Shown here: piece by piece, positions 9,683-17,833 of the stretch
Position numbering within the stretch: position 1 is the stretch's first letter
Layout: the number at the start of each line of letters is the position of its first letter
Assembly (NCBI RefSeq): GCF_000397205.1
Contig: NC_021237.1
Coordinates: forward strand, 5,749,501 to 5,813,500
Direction of reading: 5' to 3'
DNA from: Pseudomonas protegens CHA0
Lineage (GTDB): Bacteria > Pseudomonadota > Gammaproteobacteria > Pseudomonadales > Pseudomonadaceae
Length of the DNA: 64,000 nucleotides
Translations under genes and position numbers: made by a program
Notes under the pieces: model-generated
What the model was told of the DNA's origin: nothing
Seen by the model: the letters and a program-made list of their open reading frames with translations, nothing else
The model's database searches: none

Positions 9683-9700
9683 ACTGTATGCAAATACAGT
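9683..9700 (-). promoter_or_regulatory. LexA (SOS) box upstream of the NA37-membrane operon
   Basis: ACTGTATGCAAATACAGT is a perfect palindrome of two 7-bp arms around 4 nt and matches the CTGT-N8-ACAG LexA consensus. It lies 134 bp before the ndpA-like start, with no other gene between. DNA-damage induction of the pair is the natural inference. Confidence 0.75.
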
Positions 9701-9916
9701 ATTTTGTTTTCACATTACGGGCAAGTCTCTGTCGATTGCGCAGTAAGCTTAATCGGCCTTACATAGCAAGGTAGACTGGAAGGGGAACTGTTCGTTACAG
9801 CACAGTCCAAGAAATGAGTCTTCCAAAAAAGACGCTATACGGGGGTATTACCTTAATTATCCTACCGCCCCGCTTAAGCCGATATAGCCCTCCACAGCTG
9901 AGAATTCTGATCCAAT

Positions 9917-9945
9917 AGCAGTCTGCTGGATAAGCACAGACTGCT
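9917..9945. repeat. inverted repeat / hairpin
   Basis: Arms AGCAGTCTG and CAGACTGCT pair perfectly around an 11-nt loop. It is not followed by a T-run. Its role is unknown; it could be a protein-binding site or part of an old recombination site. Confidence 0.45.
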
Positions 9946-10994
9946 CGTCAAAGTACGGTATTGACGTCATACCTCTTGACCATGCAACACCTAAAAGTGC
10001 TACTGAACCATAGCGACGACAAGATAATTAAACCGTTTTAAATCAAATACTTATAATATTTTTAGCACATGCAACACAGGTAACAAGATTTTTTAGAGGG
10101 TCTGCCCCCGAGCCCCTCAAAGGCGTGTCCCACAGCGAGAGAACTCGTTCACGGCTGTCACTTAGAGGCGTACATGCGACCCTCGAAGACTATCTCAATC
10201 ACTAGGTAGGAAACCCGCTGGACATCGTTGGTATCTGGACGAAAAAGCTAGTGGGCTGAGCCATCCATTCACAATTCCGATCAAAACCGAAGACCATTAC
10301 CGAAGCTGTAAATATGTCCCTTTTTCGTGGAGATCATTTCAATTTCAACGATTGAAATTTCAGTAACTTCCCACGCCTCCCACTAACTAGATCCCGCGGG
10401 TTTCATGCCCCGTGTGAAGCGAAACCTCTCAGGGTCCCCAGCGTGATTTCCTCTCATCGAAAGGCGGAGCCGGCGAAATTCGCTTGGTAGGCTGGAGCGA
10501 AAAGCGCCTGCCCACAACACCAGGATGCTGACTTTAGCGTTACACGCACGGGTGGAGTTACATAGGGTGTACGCTATGTCGCTGAACTGTGTAACAGCCA
10601 TGAGAGCCAATGAAACCGGGCGTTTGGTGAAGGGCGTTACACTCGTAACACCGGTTACACCAGTTTTGGAGGGGGGCTGGATATGTGCTCTCTTGCTGCC
10701 TTTCCAAATTGGACCTACACCACATTGTTGGCCTCTCGTGAATCAAGATGACGGGGTGATGAGGACAGCTGATATGCAATGCCACTGGCTCAAGGTGGAT
10801 TGATACCTGACAACACGGCGGGAGAACATCATGAATGGGAATGCAGGATTCATGTCCCTTGCCCTCGCCTCACTGTCGGCAGAAGGTCGGACGAAGAGGT
10901 GACTACCTGACCGAATGGCTACACATTACCTTCCAACTGGTGGTGCTTTACCTAGCAGCGATACCACTACATCCGTAGGCAGAAACATGCAGCG

Positions 10995-11016
10995 TGTATG
11001 CCTACATGTATGCCTA
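10995..11016. repeat. tandem 10-bp direct repeat TGTATGCCTA
   Basis: Two copies of TGTATGCCTA start 12 bp apart, at 10995 and 11007, about 80 bp before the border terminator. Short tandem repeats of this kind next to island ends can be integrase/excisionase arm sites; that is a suggestion only. Confidence 0.4.
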
Positions 11017-11096
11017 AATGACCAACACCGCACGAAACCCTTTAAATACAGCACATTACAAGATCAGTTCAAATGACTGTGTACCACCAAGTACTA

Positions 11097-11129
11097 AAAA
11101 CGGCTTACCGCAAGGTAGGCCGTTTTTTT
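11097..11129 (+). terminator. strong rho-independent terminator at the island/chromosome boundary
   Basis: The stem AAAACGGC-T-TACC / GGTA-G-GCCGTTTT has a GCAA loop and continues into a seven-T run. No intact gene precedes it within 1.5 kb, so it probably belonged to a core gene or tRNA displaced by the island. Confidence 0.8.
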
Positions 11130-11269
11130 ATGCCCGCGAAAAAGTACCGGGGATTACGCCGCATTGATCCACAAACGCGACACCCGCATTGAGCACCGCC
11201 ACTGGCTGGGATAGAACACTCCGGCAGTGTTTGTGAGAGCTGCGCAATCCTCACTTCAAGGGCTCGATA

Positions 11270-12109
11270 ATGACAATAAAAAACCACAGGACTTCAGTCG
11301 CCCCCTGGCTGTTCTCGCTCCTGGCAATCACCTGTACCCCAGCCTTCGCCGAACAGGCCCCTACCCCGCCCTCCAACCTGCTGACCGCCGCCGTGGCCTG
11401 GAAGCAGACCGCCGCAGAGTTCGAGGCGCTGTACTACCAGGGCTTCAACATCGCCCGTCTGCAACTGGACCGCGCCCTGCAGGAACACAAGGCCGGCGAC
11501 CGCCCCCTGGCGATCATCAGCGACGTTGACGACACCGTGCTCAGCAGCAACAGCTACTGGGGCTACATGATCAATTCGGGCAAGGAGTTCTTCGACGACG
11601 AGGCCTGGGACAAATGGGTCGCGGACAATGGCCCGGTGGCCACCCCGGGCGCCGTGGAGTTCCTCAAGTACGCCCAGTCCAAGGGTGTCGAAGTCTTTTA
11701 CGTCACCAGCCGCGACCAGGGCGAAAAGACCTACGAATACGCCCTGGCCAACCTGCGCAAGAACCAGCTGCCCTATGCCGATGAGCAGCACCTGACGGTG
11801 TACCGCGACAGCTCCAACAAGGAGCCGCGGCAGCAGGAGATCGCCAAGGACCACAACGTGGTGCTGATGCTGGGCGACAACCTCAACGACTTCAAACGCA
11901 AGTACTACGTGGCCGACGTCAAGCAGCGCAGCAGCCTGATGACCGAGGACAAGGAGCAGTTCGGCCGCAAGTTCATCCTCTTCCCCAACCCCACCGACGG
12001 CCATTGGCTGAAGGCGATCTTCGGCGACTCCGAACCGCCGGCCACTCCGGAAAATCGGGCCAAGTTCAAGGCCGCGGCCAGCTCGACGGCCTGGCAGATG
12101 AAGCCCTGA
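11270..12109 (+). CDS. secreted HAD-family acid phosphatase (class B/C type)
   Basis: A signal peptide (MTIKNHRTSVAPWLFSLLAITCTPAFA) is followed by an acid-phosphatase fold with the HAD motif I, AIISDVDDTVLSSN (DVDD at residues 85-88), the motif FYVTSR and a C-terminal motif LMLGDNLNDF. Length (279 aa) fits the 5'-nucleotidase e(P4)/acid phosphatase family, which removes phosphate from nucleotides and other monoesters in the periplasm using Mg2+. It lacks an obvious lipobox, unlike e(P4) itself. It is the first recognisable core gene after the island, with a single-gene layout. Confidence 0.88.
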   Translation: MTIKNHRTSVAPWLFSLLAITCTPAFAEQAPTPPSNLLTAAVAWKQTAAEFEALYYQGFNIARLQLDRALQEHKAGDRPLAIISDVDDTVLSSNSYWGYMINSGKEFFDDEAWDKWVADNGPVATPGAVEFLKYAQSKGVEVFYVTSRDQGEKTYEYALANLRKNQLPYADEQHLTVYRDSSNKEPRQQEIAKDHNVVLMLGDNLNDFKRKYYVADVKQRSSLMTEDKEQFGRKFILFPNPTDGHWLKAIFGDSEPPATPENRAKFKAAASSTAWQMKP

Positions 12110-12227
12110 CAGGGCGTCGCAACATCAGCGCAACGCTGGCCCGCCATGGCCAGTGTTGCGCCAAGCCCCCAGGGATGTCATAAACGCCAGCCCCTGCACT
12201 CAGGCAGGAACAAGGAGTCGTTTTCTC

Positions 12228-12914
12228 ATGCGGGCAAGGAAGCTGCTGTTGCTGATCTCGTGCGGGGTACTTGGGGCCTGCAGCACTCCCGAGCCGATCC
12301 AGTACCTGCCCGGCCGGGTCATCTACCGCATCGACTCATCACGCTTTTTCGAGATCGACCGGACCACCTTCAAGCTCTGCAACGGTTCCTCGCCGGTCAT
12401 CGCCAGCAGTGGCGACATGGTGCACTACACCGACACCCGGCTCGGCATCCACACCCCGGTTGCACCCTTTGGCTCATTCAACGGCATCACCGTGCATGGC
12501 CGTGGTTCGCACTTGATGATCGATGCTGCCAACTCCAACTACCTGGTGATTCCGATTGCCCAAGGACCGGGCTTCAGCAAGGGCGGGGCCGGCTTGCCGC
12601 GCCTGTACTTTTCCCAGGATGCCGGGCGTACCTGGCTGCGCATCACCGCGCCCAGGTACCTGGAAAGCCCTGAGCGAACCTGGCTGACCGGCTCCGTCCT
12701 TTCGATCGAAGGCCCCCTCCTGCACGGCGCCGCGCAGATCGACCTGTCCTTGAACTACGAGACGCTCAAGGACCACTCGCCCTACTCGATGCTGTCTTAC
12801 CCACAACGCTGGCAACGCACCGATAGCACTCGTACACCTGGCTACTTCGAACCCGCTCGCCAAGCCCCCATCGATGACCGATTCAATTGCGCCACGGGGG
12901 CCAGGCAGGGCTGA
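12228..12914 (+). CDS. lipoprotein of unknown function (228 aa)
   Basis: ATG 12228 was chosen because AAGGAG lies 11 nt upstream and the protein then opens with a lipoprotein signal, MRARKLLLLISCGVLGAC, with Cys18 as the lipid site. The mature part is beta-rich, with FEIDRTTFKLCNG, GRGSHLMIDAANSNYLVIPI and LYFSQDAGRTWLRI, the last resembling a sialidase/BNR-like turn. A weak likeness to type VI secretion immunity lipoproteins (Tli3-like) crossed my mind, but no toxin gene is adjacent. It follows the phosphatase by 118 bp and is closed by a terminator. Confidence 0.7.
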   Translation: MRARKLLLLISCGVLGACSTPEPIQYLPGRVIYRIDSSRFFEIDRTTFKLCNGSSPVIASSGDMVHYTDTRLGIHTPVAPFGSFNGITVHGRGSHLMIDAANSNYLVIPIAQGPGFSKGGAGLPRLYFSQDAGRTWLRITAPRYLESPERTWLTGSVLSIEGPLLHGAAQIDLSLNYETLKDHSPYSMLSYPQRWQRTDSTRTPGYFEPARQAPIDDRFNCATGARQG

Positions 12915-12932
12915 CCCAGCACGTAGGGCTTG

Positions 12933-12960
12933 AAAAACCGCAGCAGGCTGCGGTTTTTTT
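12933..12960. terminator. bidirectional rho-independent terminator
   Basis: A perfect 11-bp stem (AAAAACCGCAG / CTGCGGTTTTT) with loop CAGG and T-run serves the lipoprotein gene on the plus strand; the A-run on the other side can serve the convergent ccpR gene. Confidence 0.85.
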
Positions 12961-12963
12961 CGC

Positions 12964-13956
<993 letters not shown>

Positions 13957-14016
13957 GACGTCCCCTCATCAGGCTTATAGTTTGTTTCACCCTGTACCCA
14001 ACGCCCCCCTCCCGCC

Positions 14017-14030
14017 CTGACTCAGATCAA
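14017..14030 (-). promoter_or_regulatory. putative ANR box upstream of ccpR
   Basis: CTGACTCAGATCAA differs by one base from TTGAC-N4-ATCAA. It sits 61 bp before the ccpR start in the divergent ccpR/ggt gap. Confidence 0.5.
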
Positions 14031-14191
14031 TCGACGGCCGGGTGAAAGACTGCCTGCGACCCTGTGTACAGGGGAGATGGCCCACTCCAGCCTCGTGCCC
14101 AGGGCTACATCCGGGTCCAACTGCCGGCGCCACTGCTGTACATTCCCCCGCACGGACGACCCCTCATTTCCCTGTGAACGGAGCTCAACGC

Positions 14192-16027
14192 GTGTTCTCG
14201 AACTTCCCTCCCCGTCACCGCCAACTGCTCGGCCTCAGCCTGCTGGCTGCCGCCCTCAGCCTTGGCGCCTGCCACAACCCGCCTTCTTCCAACGCTCTGC
14301 CTGCCGCCCCGGAAATCGCTTCGGGCTACCGCACCGACATGCAGACTCGCCATGCCGACAAGCACATGGCCGCCGCTGCCAACCCGCTGGCCGCCGAGGC
14401 CGGGCGCGAAATGCTGCGCAAGGGCGGCTCGGCCATCGACGCGGCGATTGCCATGCAAGCGGTGCTGACCCTGGTAGAACCGCAGTCCTCGGGGATTGGC
14501 GGCGGCGCGATGATCGTGCTCTGGGACGGCAAGGCCGTGCGCACTTATGACGGTCGGGAAACCGCGCCGGCCGGCGCCACCGAGAAGCTCTTCCTGCAGG
14601 CGGACGGCAAGCCCATGGCCTTCCCCCAGGCGCAGATCGGTGGACGCTCTGTGGGCACCCCAGGCGTGCTGCGCGCCCTGGAAATGGCCCACCAGAAACA
14701 CGGCCGCCTGCCTTGGGCACAATTGTTCGAACCGGCGATCCGCCTGGCCGAGCAAGGCTTCGCCATTTCGCCACGGCTGCACACCATGATCAGCGCCGAT
14801 CCTTTCCTGGCACGCTCGCCGGACATGGCCGCGTATTTCCTGAATGCCGACGGCACGCCGAAAGCCGTGGGCACCTTGCTGAAAAACCCGCCACTGGCAG
14901 CGGTGCTCAAACGCATCGCCGAGGAAGGCCCGGACGCTCTGTACAAGGGCCCGGTGGCCGCGGAAATCGTCGCGAAGGTCCAGGGCCACGCCAACCCCGG
15001 CAGCCTGTCGCTCAACGACCTGCAAGGCTACCGCGCCAAGGAACGCGCGCCGCTGTGCAGCGACTACAAGCGCTGGCAGGTGTGCGGCATGCCGCCGCCC
15101 TCCTCCGGCGGCGTGGCGGTGGCGCAGATACTCGGCACCCTGCAGGCCCTGGAACAGCGCGACCCGCGCTACACCCTGGCCAACCTCAAGCCGCAGAAAA
15201 CCAGCCTGCCCGCCGGCCTGGAGCCCGCGCCACAAGCGGTGCACCTGATTGCCGAAGCCGAGCGCCTGGCCTATGCCGACCGTGGCCTCTACGTGGCCGA
15301 CAGCGACTTTGTGCCCGTGCCGGTGGCCGGCCTGATCGCCCCGGACTACCTGGCCAAACGCGCAGCCCTGATTGGCGAGCGCAGCATGGGCAAGGCCGAA
15401 CCGGGCAAGCCCCAGGGCATCCAGGTGGCCTACGCCCCGGACCGTTCGCCAATGCGCATCTCCACCTCGCAAGTGGTGGCAGTGGATGACCTGGGCGGCG
15501 CCGTATCGATGACCACCACCGTGGAAGCGGCCTTCGGCTCGCACCTGATGGTCCAGGGCTTCATGCTCAACAACCAGATGACCGACTTCTCGTTCATTCC
15601 CGAGGAAAACGGCCAGCCGGTGGCCAACCGCGTCCAACCGGGCAAGCGCCCGCGCTCGTCCATGGCGCCGACCCTGGTCTTCGACCGTGCCAGCGGCGAA
15701 CTGCTGGCCAGCGTCGGCTCCCCCGGCGGCTCGCAGATCATCGAGTACGTGGCCAAGTCGGTGGTGGGCATGCTCGACTGGAACCTGGACCCGCAAGCCG
15801 CCGTCGGTCTGCCCAACTTCGGCAGCCGCAACGGGCCGACCGAACTGGAGAAAGGCCAGTTCAGCCCGGCCCTGAAGCAGGCACTGCAAGCTCAGGGACA
15901 TGAGGTAAACGAGATCGACATGACCAGCGGCACCCAGGCCATCGTTCGCGTGCGTGATGCACAGGGCAAGACGTCCTGGGCAGGCGGCGCCGACCCACGG
16001 CGCGAAGGGGAGGCACTGGGGGATTGA
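14192..16027 (+). CDS. ggt: gamma-glutamyltransferase (glutathione hydrolase), lipoprotein
   Basis: The GTG at 14192 gives a lipoprotein signal (RHRQLLGLSLLAAALSLGAC); the frame extends upstream to 14042 but that part is not signal-like. Family landmarks are GGSAIDAAIAMQAVLTLVEPQSSGIGGGAMIV near the N-terminus and the autoprocessing site STSQVVAVDDLGG with candidate nucleophile Thr425, then GSPGGSQII. The enzyme cleaves the gamma-glutamyl bond of glutathione in the periplasm. Length is 611 aa, normal for the family, with an extra N-terminal lipid anchor. A clear terminator follows. Confidence 0.9.
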   Translation: MFSNFPPRHRQLLGLSLLAAALSLGACHNPPSSNALPAAPEIASGYRTDMQTRHADKHMAAAANPLAAEAGREMLRKGGSAIDAAIAMQAVLTLVEPQSSGIGGGAMIVLWDGKAVRTYDGRETAPAGATEKLFLQADGKPMAFPQAQIGGRSVGTPGVLRALEMAHQKHGRLPWAQLFEPAIRLAEQGFAISPRLHTMISADPFLARSPDMAAYFLNADGTPKAVGTLLKNPPLAAVLKRIAEEGPDALYKGPVAAEIVAKVQGHANPGSLSLNDLQGYRAKERAPLCSDYKRWQVCGMPPPSSGGVAVAQILGTLQALEQRDPRYTLANLKPQKTSLPAGLEPAPQAVHLIAEAERLAYADRGLYVADSDFVPVPVAGLIAPDYLAKRAALIGERSMGKAEPGKPQGIQVAYAPDRSPMRISTSQVVAVDDLGGAVSMTTTVEAAFGSHLMVQGFMLNNQMTDFSFIPEENGQPVANRVQPGKRPRSSMAPTLVFDRASGELLASVGSPGGSQIIEYVAKSVVGMLDWNLDPQAAVGLPNFGSRNGPTELEKGQFSPALKQALQAQGHEVNEIDMTSGTQAIVRVRDAQGKTSWAGGADPRREGEALGD

Positions 16028-16046
16028 GAGTAATCGGATGAACCCG

Positions 16047-16075
16047 AGGGCTGGCCGTGAGGCTGGCCCTTTTTT
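16047..16075 (+). terminator. rho-independent terminator of ggt
   Basis: A 10-bp stem with two G-U pairs (AGGGCTGGCC / GGCTGGCCCT), loop GTGA, then six Ts, 20 bp after the ggt stop. Confidence 0.75.
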
Positions 16076-16181
16076 GTGGGCGGTGAGCGAGGGCTCTGTA
16101 TGCAAGATTTTGCGGCGGTCTGTGTCTGACCCGGCCTTTGGATCTGCCCTAGCATCGTCCCTGTCCACCGAGGAACCGACG

Positions 16182-16676
16182 ATGAACGAAATTGCCGCCA
16201 ACCTTGATCTCCCGGGCCTGAGCCCACGACGCCTGACGCCCCAGGACCTTGAACTGATCTGCCGCCATCGCCAGGCGATGTTTCTCGATGCCGGCAAGGA
16301 CCTCTGCACCTTGCAGGTGATGACCGAGCACTTTCGCCCCTGGTTGCGTGAACGCCTGGAGGACGGCCGCTACTACGGCTTCGCCCTGATGGACGCCGAG
16401 CAGAGCGTGGCCAGCATCGGCCTGATGAGCATCGACTGGCCGCCCCACCCTTCCCATCCAACCCAGGATCAACGCGGCTACGTGCTCAACGTCTACGTCG
16501 AACCGGCCTACCGGCGCCGCGGCCTGGCTTCGGCGCTGATGAAACTGGCGGAGACCGAGTTCCGCCTGCGCGGGCTGGGCTTTGCCGTGCTGCATGCGAC
16601 CGAGGCCGGCAAGCCGCTGTATCAGGGGCTGGGTTGGGCGGCGACCAGCGAGATGGCGAAACAGGGCTTTCTGTAG
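16182..16676 (+). CDS. GNAT-family N-acetyltransferase
   Basis: The ATG at 16182 starts a 164-residue protein with the GNAT core: VLNVYVEPAYRRRGLASALMKLAE (acetyl-CoA loop Q/RxxGxA as RRRGLA) and a final ...LYQGLGW strand. The substrate cannot be told from sequence. It is a single gene after the ggt terminator; its stop codon lies inside the left arm of a REP inverted repeat. Confidence 0.85.
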   Translation: MNEIAANLDLPGLSPRRLTPQDLELICRHRQAMFLDAGKDLCTLQVMTEHFRPWLRERLEDGRYYGFALMDAEQSVASIGLMSIDWPPHPSHPTQDQRGYVLNVYVEPAYRRRGLASALMKLAETEFRLRGLGFAVLHATEAGKPLYQGLGWAATSEMAKQGFL

Positions 16677-16772
16677 CCGCTGCCGCAGGCTGCGACAAGG
16701 ACCGAAGGGCCTTCGGCGCCTGGGAGATCGCTGCGACCGTTCCGGTCGTTCGCAGCCTGCGGCAGCGGCTAC
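16673..16772. repeat. REPIN-like inverted repeat overlapping a stop codon
   Basis: Two 23-nt arms (16673-16695 and 16750-16772) are perfect reverse complements; the left arm begins GTAGCCGCTGCCGCAGG and contains the TAG stop of the acetyltransferase gene. A related short hairpin with GTAGCCGCTGCC arms recurs at 44829-44855, so this is a repeat family of the genome. Confidence 0.8.
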
Positions 16773-16908
16773 AGGGTTGGTTCACAAAATGTCGCAGTAA
16801 TGCCGTTGCGGCGCCCCCTAGTCCAACCTATGGTTCGACCGTCGCTGCAAAATCAGCGAACAGGCTTGGCGGCCTGATAGAATCGAGGCGCAACAGCGCC
16901 CCACCCAC

Positions 16909-17020
16909 ATGCGGGCGCTTTTTTTGCGCCCGCATACCTGCGTTATGGCGGGTTGCGTGGGAGAACCTTCGGGTTCGCCGGTTCCTTGATTCCCGGTCCG
17001 CCAATCCTGCGCAATCCGCC
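16909..17020 (+). ncRNA. structured leader element before the DUF3077 locus
   Basis: Three nested structures are visible: a 10-bp hairpin with a seven-T loop (16909-16935), an 11-bp long-range stem GGCGGGTTGCG/CGCAATCCGCC (16947-16957 with 17010-17020), and inside it GAACC-TTCG-GGTTC (16963-16976), a UUCG-type tetraloop. I have the impression such a segment recurs upstream of DUF3077 genes in Pseudomonas, but cannot verify it. It may be a leader RNA or a separate small RNA. Confidence 0.45.
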
Positions 17021-17044
17021 ACCCTGATCTGCTTGGCGGCAGAC

Positions 17045-17077
17045 GGTGACGGTCCTTCGAATCAAGGAGTCGTGACC
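17045..17077 (+). promoter_or_regulatory. hairpin that masks the ribosome-binding site of a small ORF
   Basis: TCCTT (17053-17057) pairs with AAGGA (17064-17068) of the SD sequence around a 6-nt loop, extended by ACG/CGT and GGT/ACC pairs below. The hairpin ends directly at the ATG of the 21-codon ORF, so its translation may be gated. Confidence 0.5.
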
Positions 17078-17143
17078 ATGAACTGCTTCTGCAATCTGTT
17101 TCTCCATTACCTCCCGTCACAAAAAGCCGGAGGTGCCCGATGA
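17078..17143 (+). CDS. 21-residue upstream ORF coupled to the DUF3077 gene
   Basis: AAGGAG (17064-17069) stands 8 nt before an ATG that opens a short frame beginning MNCFCNLFLHYLPSQ and ending AGGAR. Its TGA overlaps the ATG of the next gene (ATGA at 17140-17143). The GGAGG for that gene (17129-17133) lies within the small frame, so ribosomes finishing the peptide would open the downstream site. It is hydrophobic with two Cys near the start. It may be a leader peptide rather than a functional protein. Confidence 0.5.
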   Translation: MNCFCNLFLHYLPSQKAGGAR

Positions 17144-17406
17144 CCACTCAATCGGCCCTGACCACCCTCGGTGAAATCCGCTTTTCCCAGTGCGGCGAGC
17201 ACCCGCATCCGCTGTTTCGCGTGAATGCCGATGTGCCGGTCAGCGATGCCCTGGAACATGCCTCGGCGCTGTTGCATCCGGCAAAGCAATTCACCCTGAA
17301 GGCGGCCATGGAGCCGGGCTGCGACCGCTATGCTTGGGCGGCACACTACCTGGCAGAGATGGGCAAGGCACTGATGGACGACGTGCACGCCACGCTCTCT
17401 GCATGA
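17140..17406 (+). CDS. DUF3077 domain small protein (88 aa)
   Basis: The sequence (FSQCGEHPHPLFRVNADVPVSDALEHASALL...AAHYLAEMGKALMDD) matches the small DUF3077 family that is frequent and multi-copy in Pseudomonas; the function is not known to me. It is a soluble, helical protein with no signal peptide. Translation is probably coupled to the 21-codon frame before it, and a structured leader lies further upstream. A hairpin without a T-run follows the stop by about 30 bp. Confidence 0.75.
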   Translation: MTTQSALTTLGEIRFSQCGEHPHPLFRVNADVPVSDALEHASALLHPAKQFTLKAAMEPGCDRYAWAAHYLAEMGKALMDDVHATLSA

Positions 17407-17437
17407 CCTGATCGTCCCTGAACCGACGTCGCCTGCG

Positions 17438-17461
17438 CGGGCAGATCCAGCGATCTGCCCG
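17438..17461. terminator. hairpin after the DUF3077 gene
   Basis: Perfect 10-bp arms CGGGCAGATC / GATCTGCCCG with a CAGC loop; no T-run, so termination strength is uncertain. Confidence 0.5.
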
Positions 17462-17493
17462 TACATCGCTTGACGCACTCAGCGACTTGTTTA

Positions 17494-17510
17494 AGTCCCA
17501 GGACGGGACT
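17494..17510 (+). promoter_or_regulatory. likely HigA operator in the higBA promoter
   Basis: AGTCCC-N5-GGGACT lies 12 bp before higB, within the 17-bp spacer between a TTGTTT -35-like and a TAGGAT -10-like hexamer. Such placement suits autorepression by the antitoxin. Confidence 0.5.
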
Positions 17511-17521
17511 AGGATCACGCC

Positions 17522-17833
17522 ATGAGAATTATTGCAGTCAGTCAGTTGAAGGCCTTCTGGGAGAAGTACCCGGACGCAGAACAGCCCTTGCTGGCCTGGG
17601 TCGATGAAGCAAAGAAAGCCGAGTGGTCCAACCCTGCGCAGATCAAGGACCAGTATCGCAACGCGAGCATTCTCAAAAGCCGCAGGGTGGTCTTCAACAT
17701 CAAGGGCAACGAGTATCGACTGATCGTTGCCGTGGCCTACCGCTTTGGTGCGCTGTACATCAAGTACGTGGGCACTCACCAACAGTACGACGCCATTGAT
17801 GCCGACAGCGTAGACATGGAGCAACCCGCATGA
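17522..17833 (+). CDS. higB: HigB-family mRNA interferase toxin
   Basis: The 103-residue protein shows the HigB_toxin signature: RIIAVSQLKAFWEKYPDAEQPLLAWVDEAKKAEWSNPAQIKDQY, then VVFNIKGNEYRLIVAVAYRFGALYIKYVGTHQQYD. The ending ..YIKYVGTHxxYD is typical. The toxin is expected to cleave mRNA at the ribosome. It is followed by a helix-turn-helix antitoxin with a 4-bp ATGA overlap, the normal toxin-first order for hig loci. The SD is weak (AGGA), and the -10 lies so close that the mRNA may be nearly leaderless. Confidence 0.9.
   Translation: MRIIAVSQLKAFWEKYPDAEQPLLAWVDEAKKAEWSNPAQIKDQYRNASILKSRRVVFNIKGNEYRLIVAVAYRFGALYIKYVGTHQQYDAIDADSVDMEQPA

Larger units (their letters stand above)
9550..11096. 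other. gene-poor island margin
   Basis: I find no convincing gene in this stretch of about 1.5 kb. Open frames near 10.4-10.8 kb lie on opposite strands over each other, lack good ribosome-binding sites and resemble nothing I know. The sequence is mixed in composition, with an AT-rich part around 10.0-10.1 kb. It holds the LexA box, a 9-bp-stem hairpin, a small TTTCAAT/ATTGAAA inverted repeat near 10.35 kb and a tandem 10-bp repeat near 11.0 kb. It reads like a decayed border of the island. Confidence 0.5.

Noticed and set aside
10383-10803. Overlapping small open frames on both strands
   Set aside because: No ribosome-binding sites, no recognisable sequence, and mutually exclusive positions.
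11062-11089. tRNA 3'-end-like sequence (GTTCAAAT...ACCACCA) as an attachment-site remnant
   Set aside because: The T-stem does not pair, there is no matching acceptor 5' strand upstream, and no second copy can be seen in the window.
14105-16309. 734-codon open frame antisense to ggt
   Set aside because: A GC-rich shadow; its product has repetitive His/Gly/Arg composition and no domain, while ggt is a clear gene.
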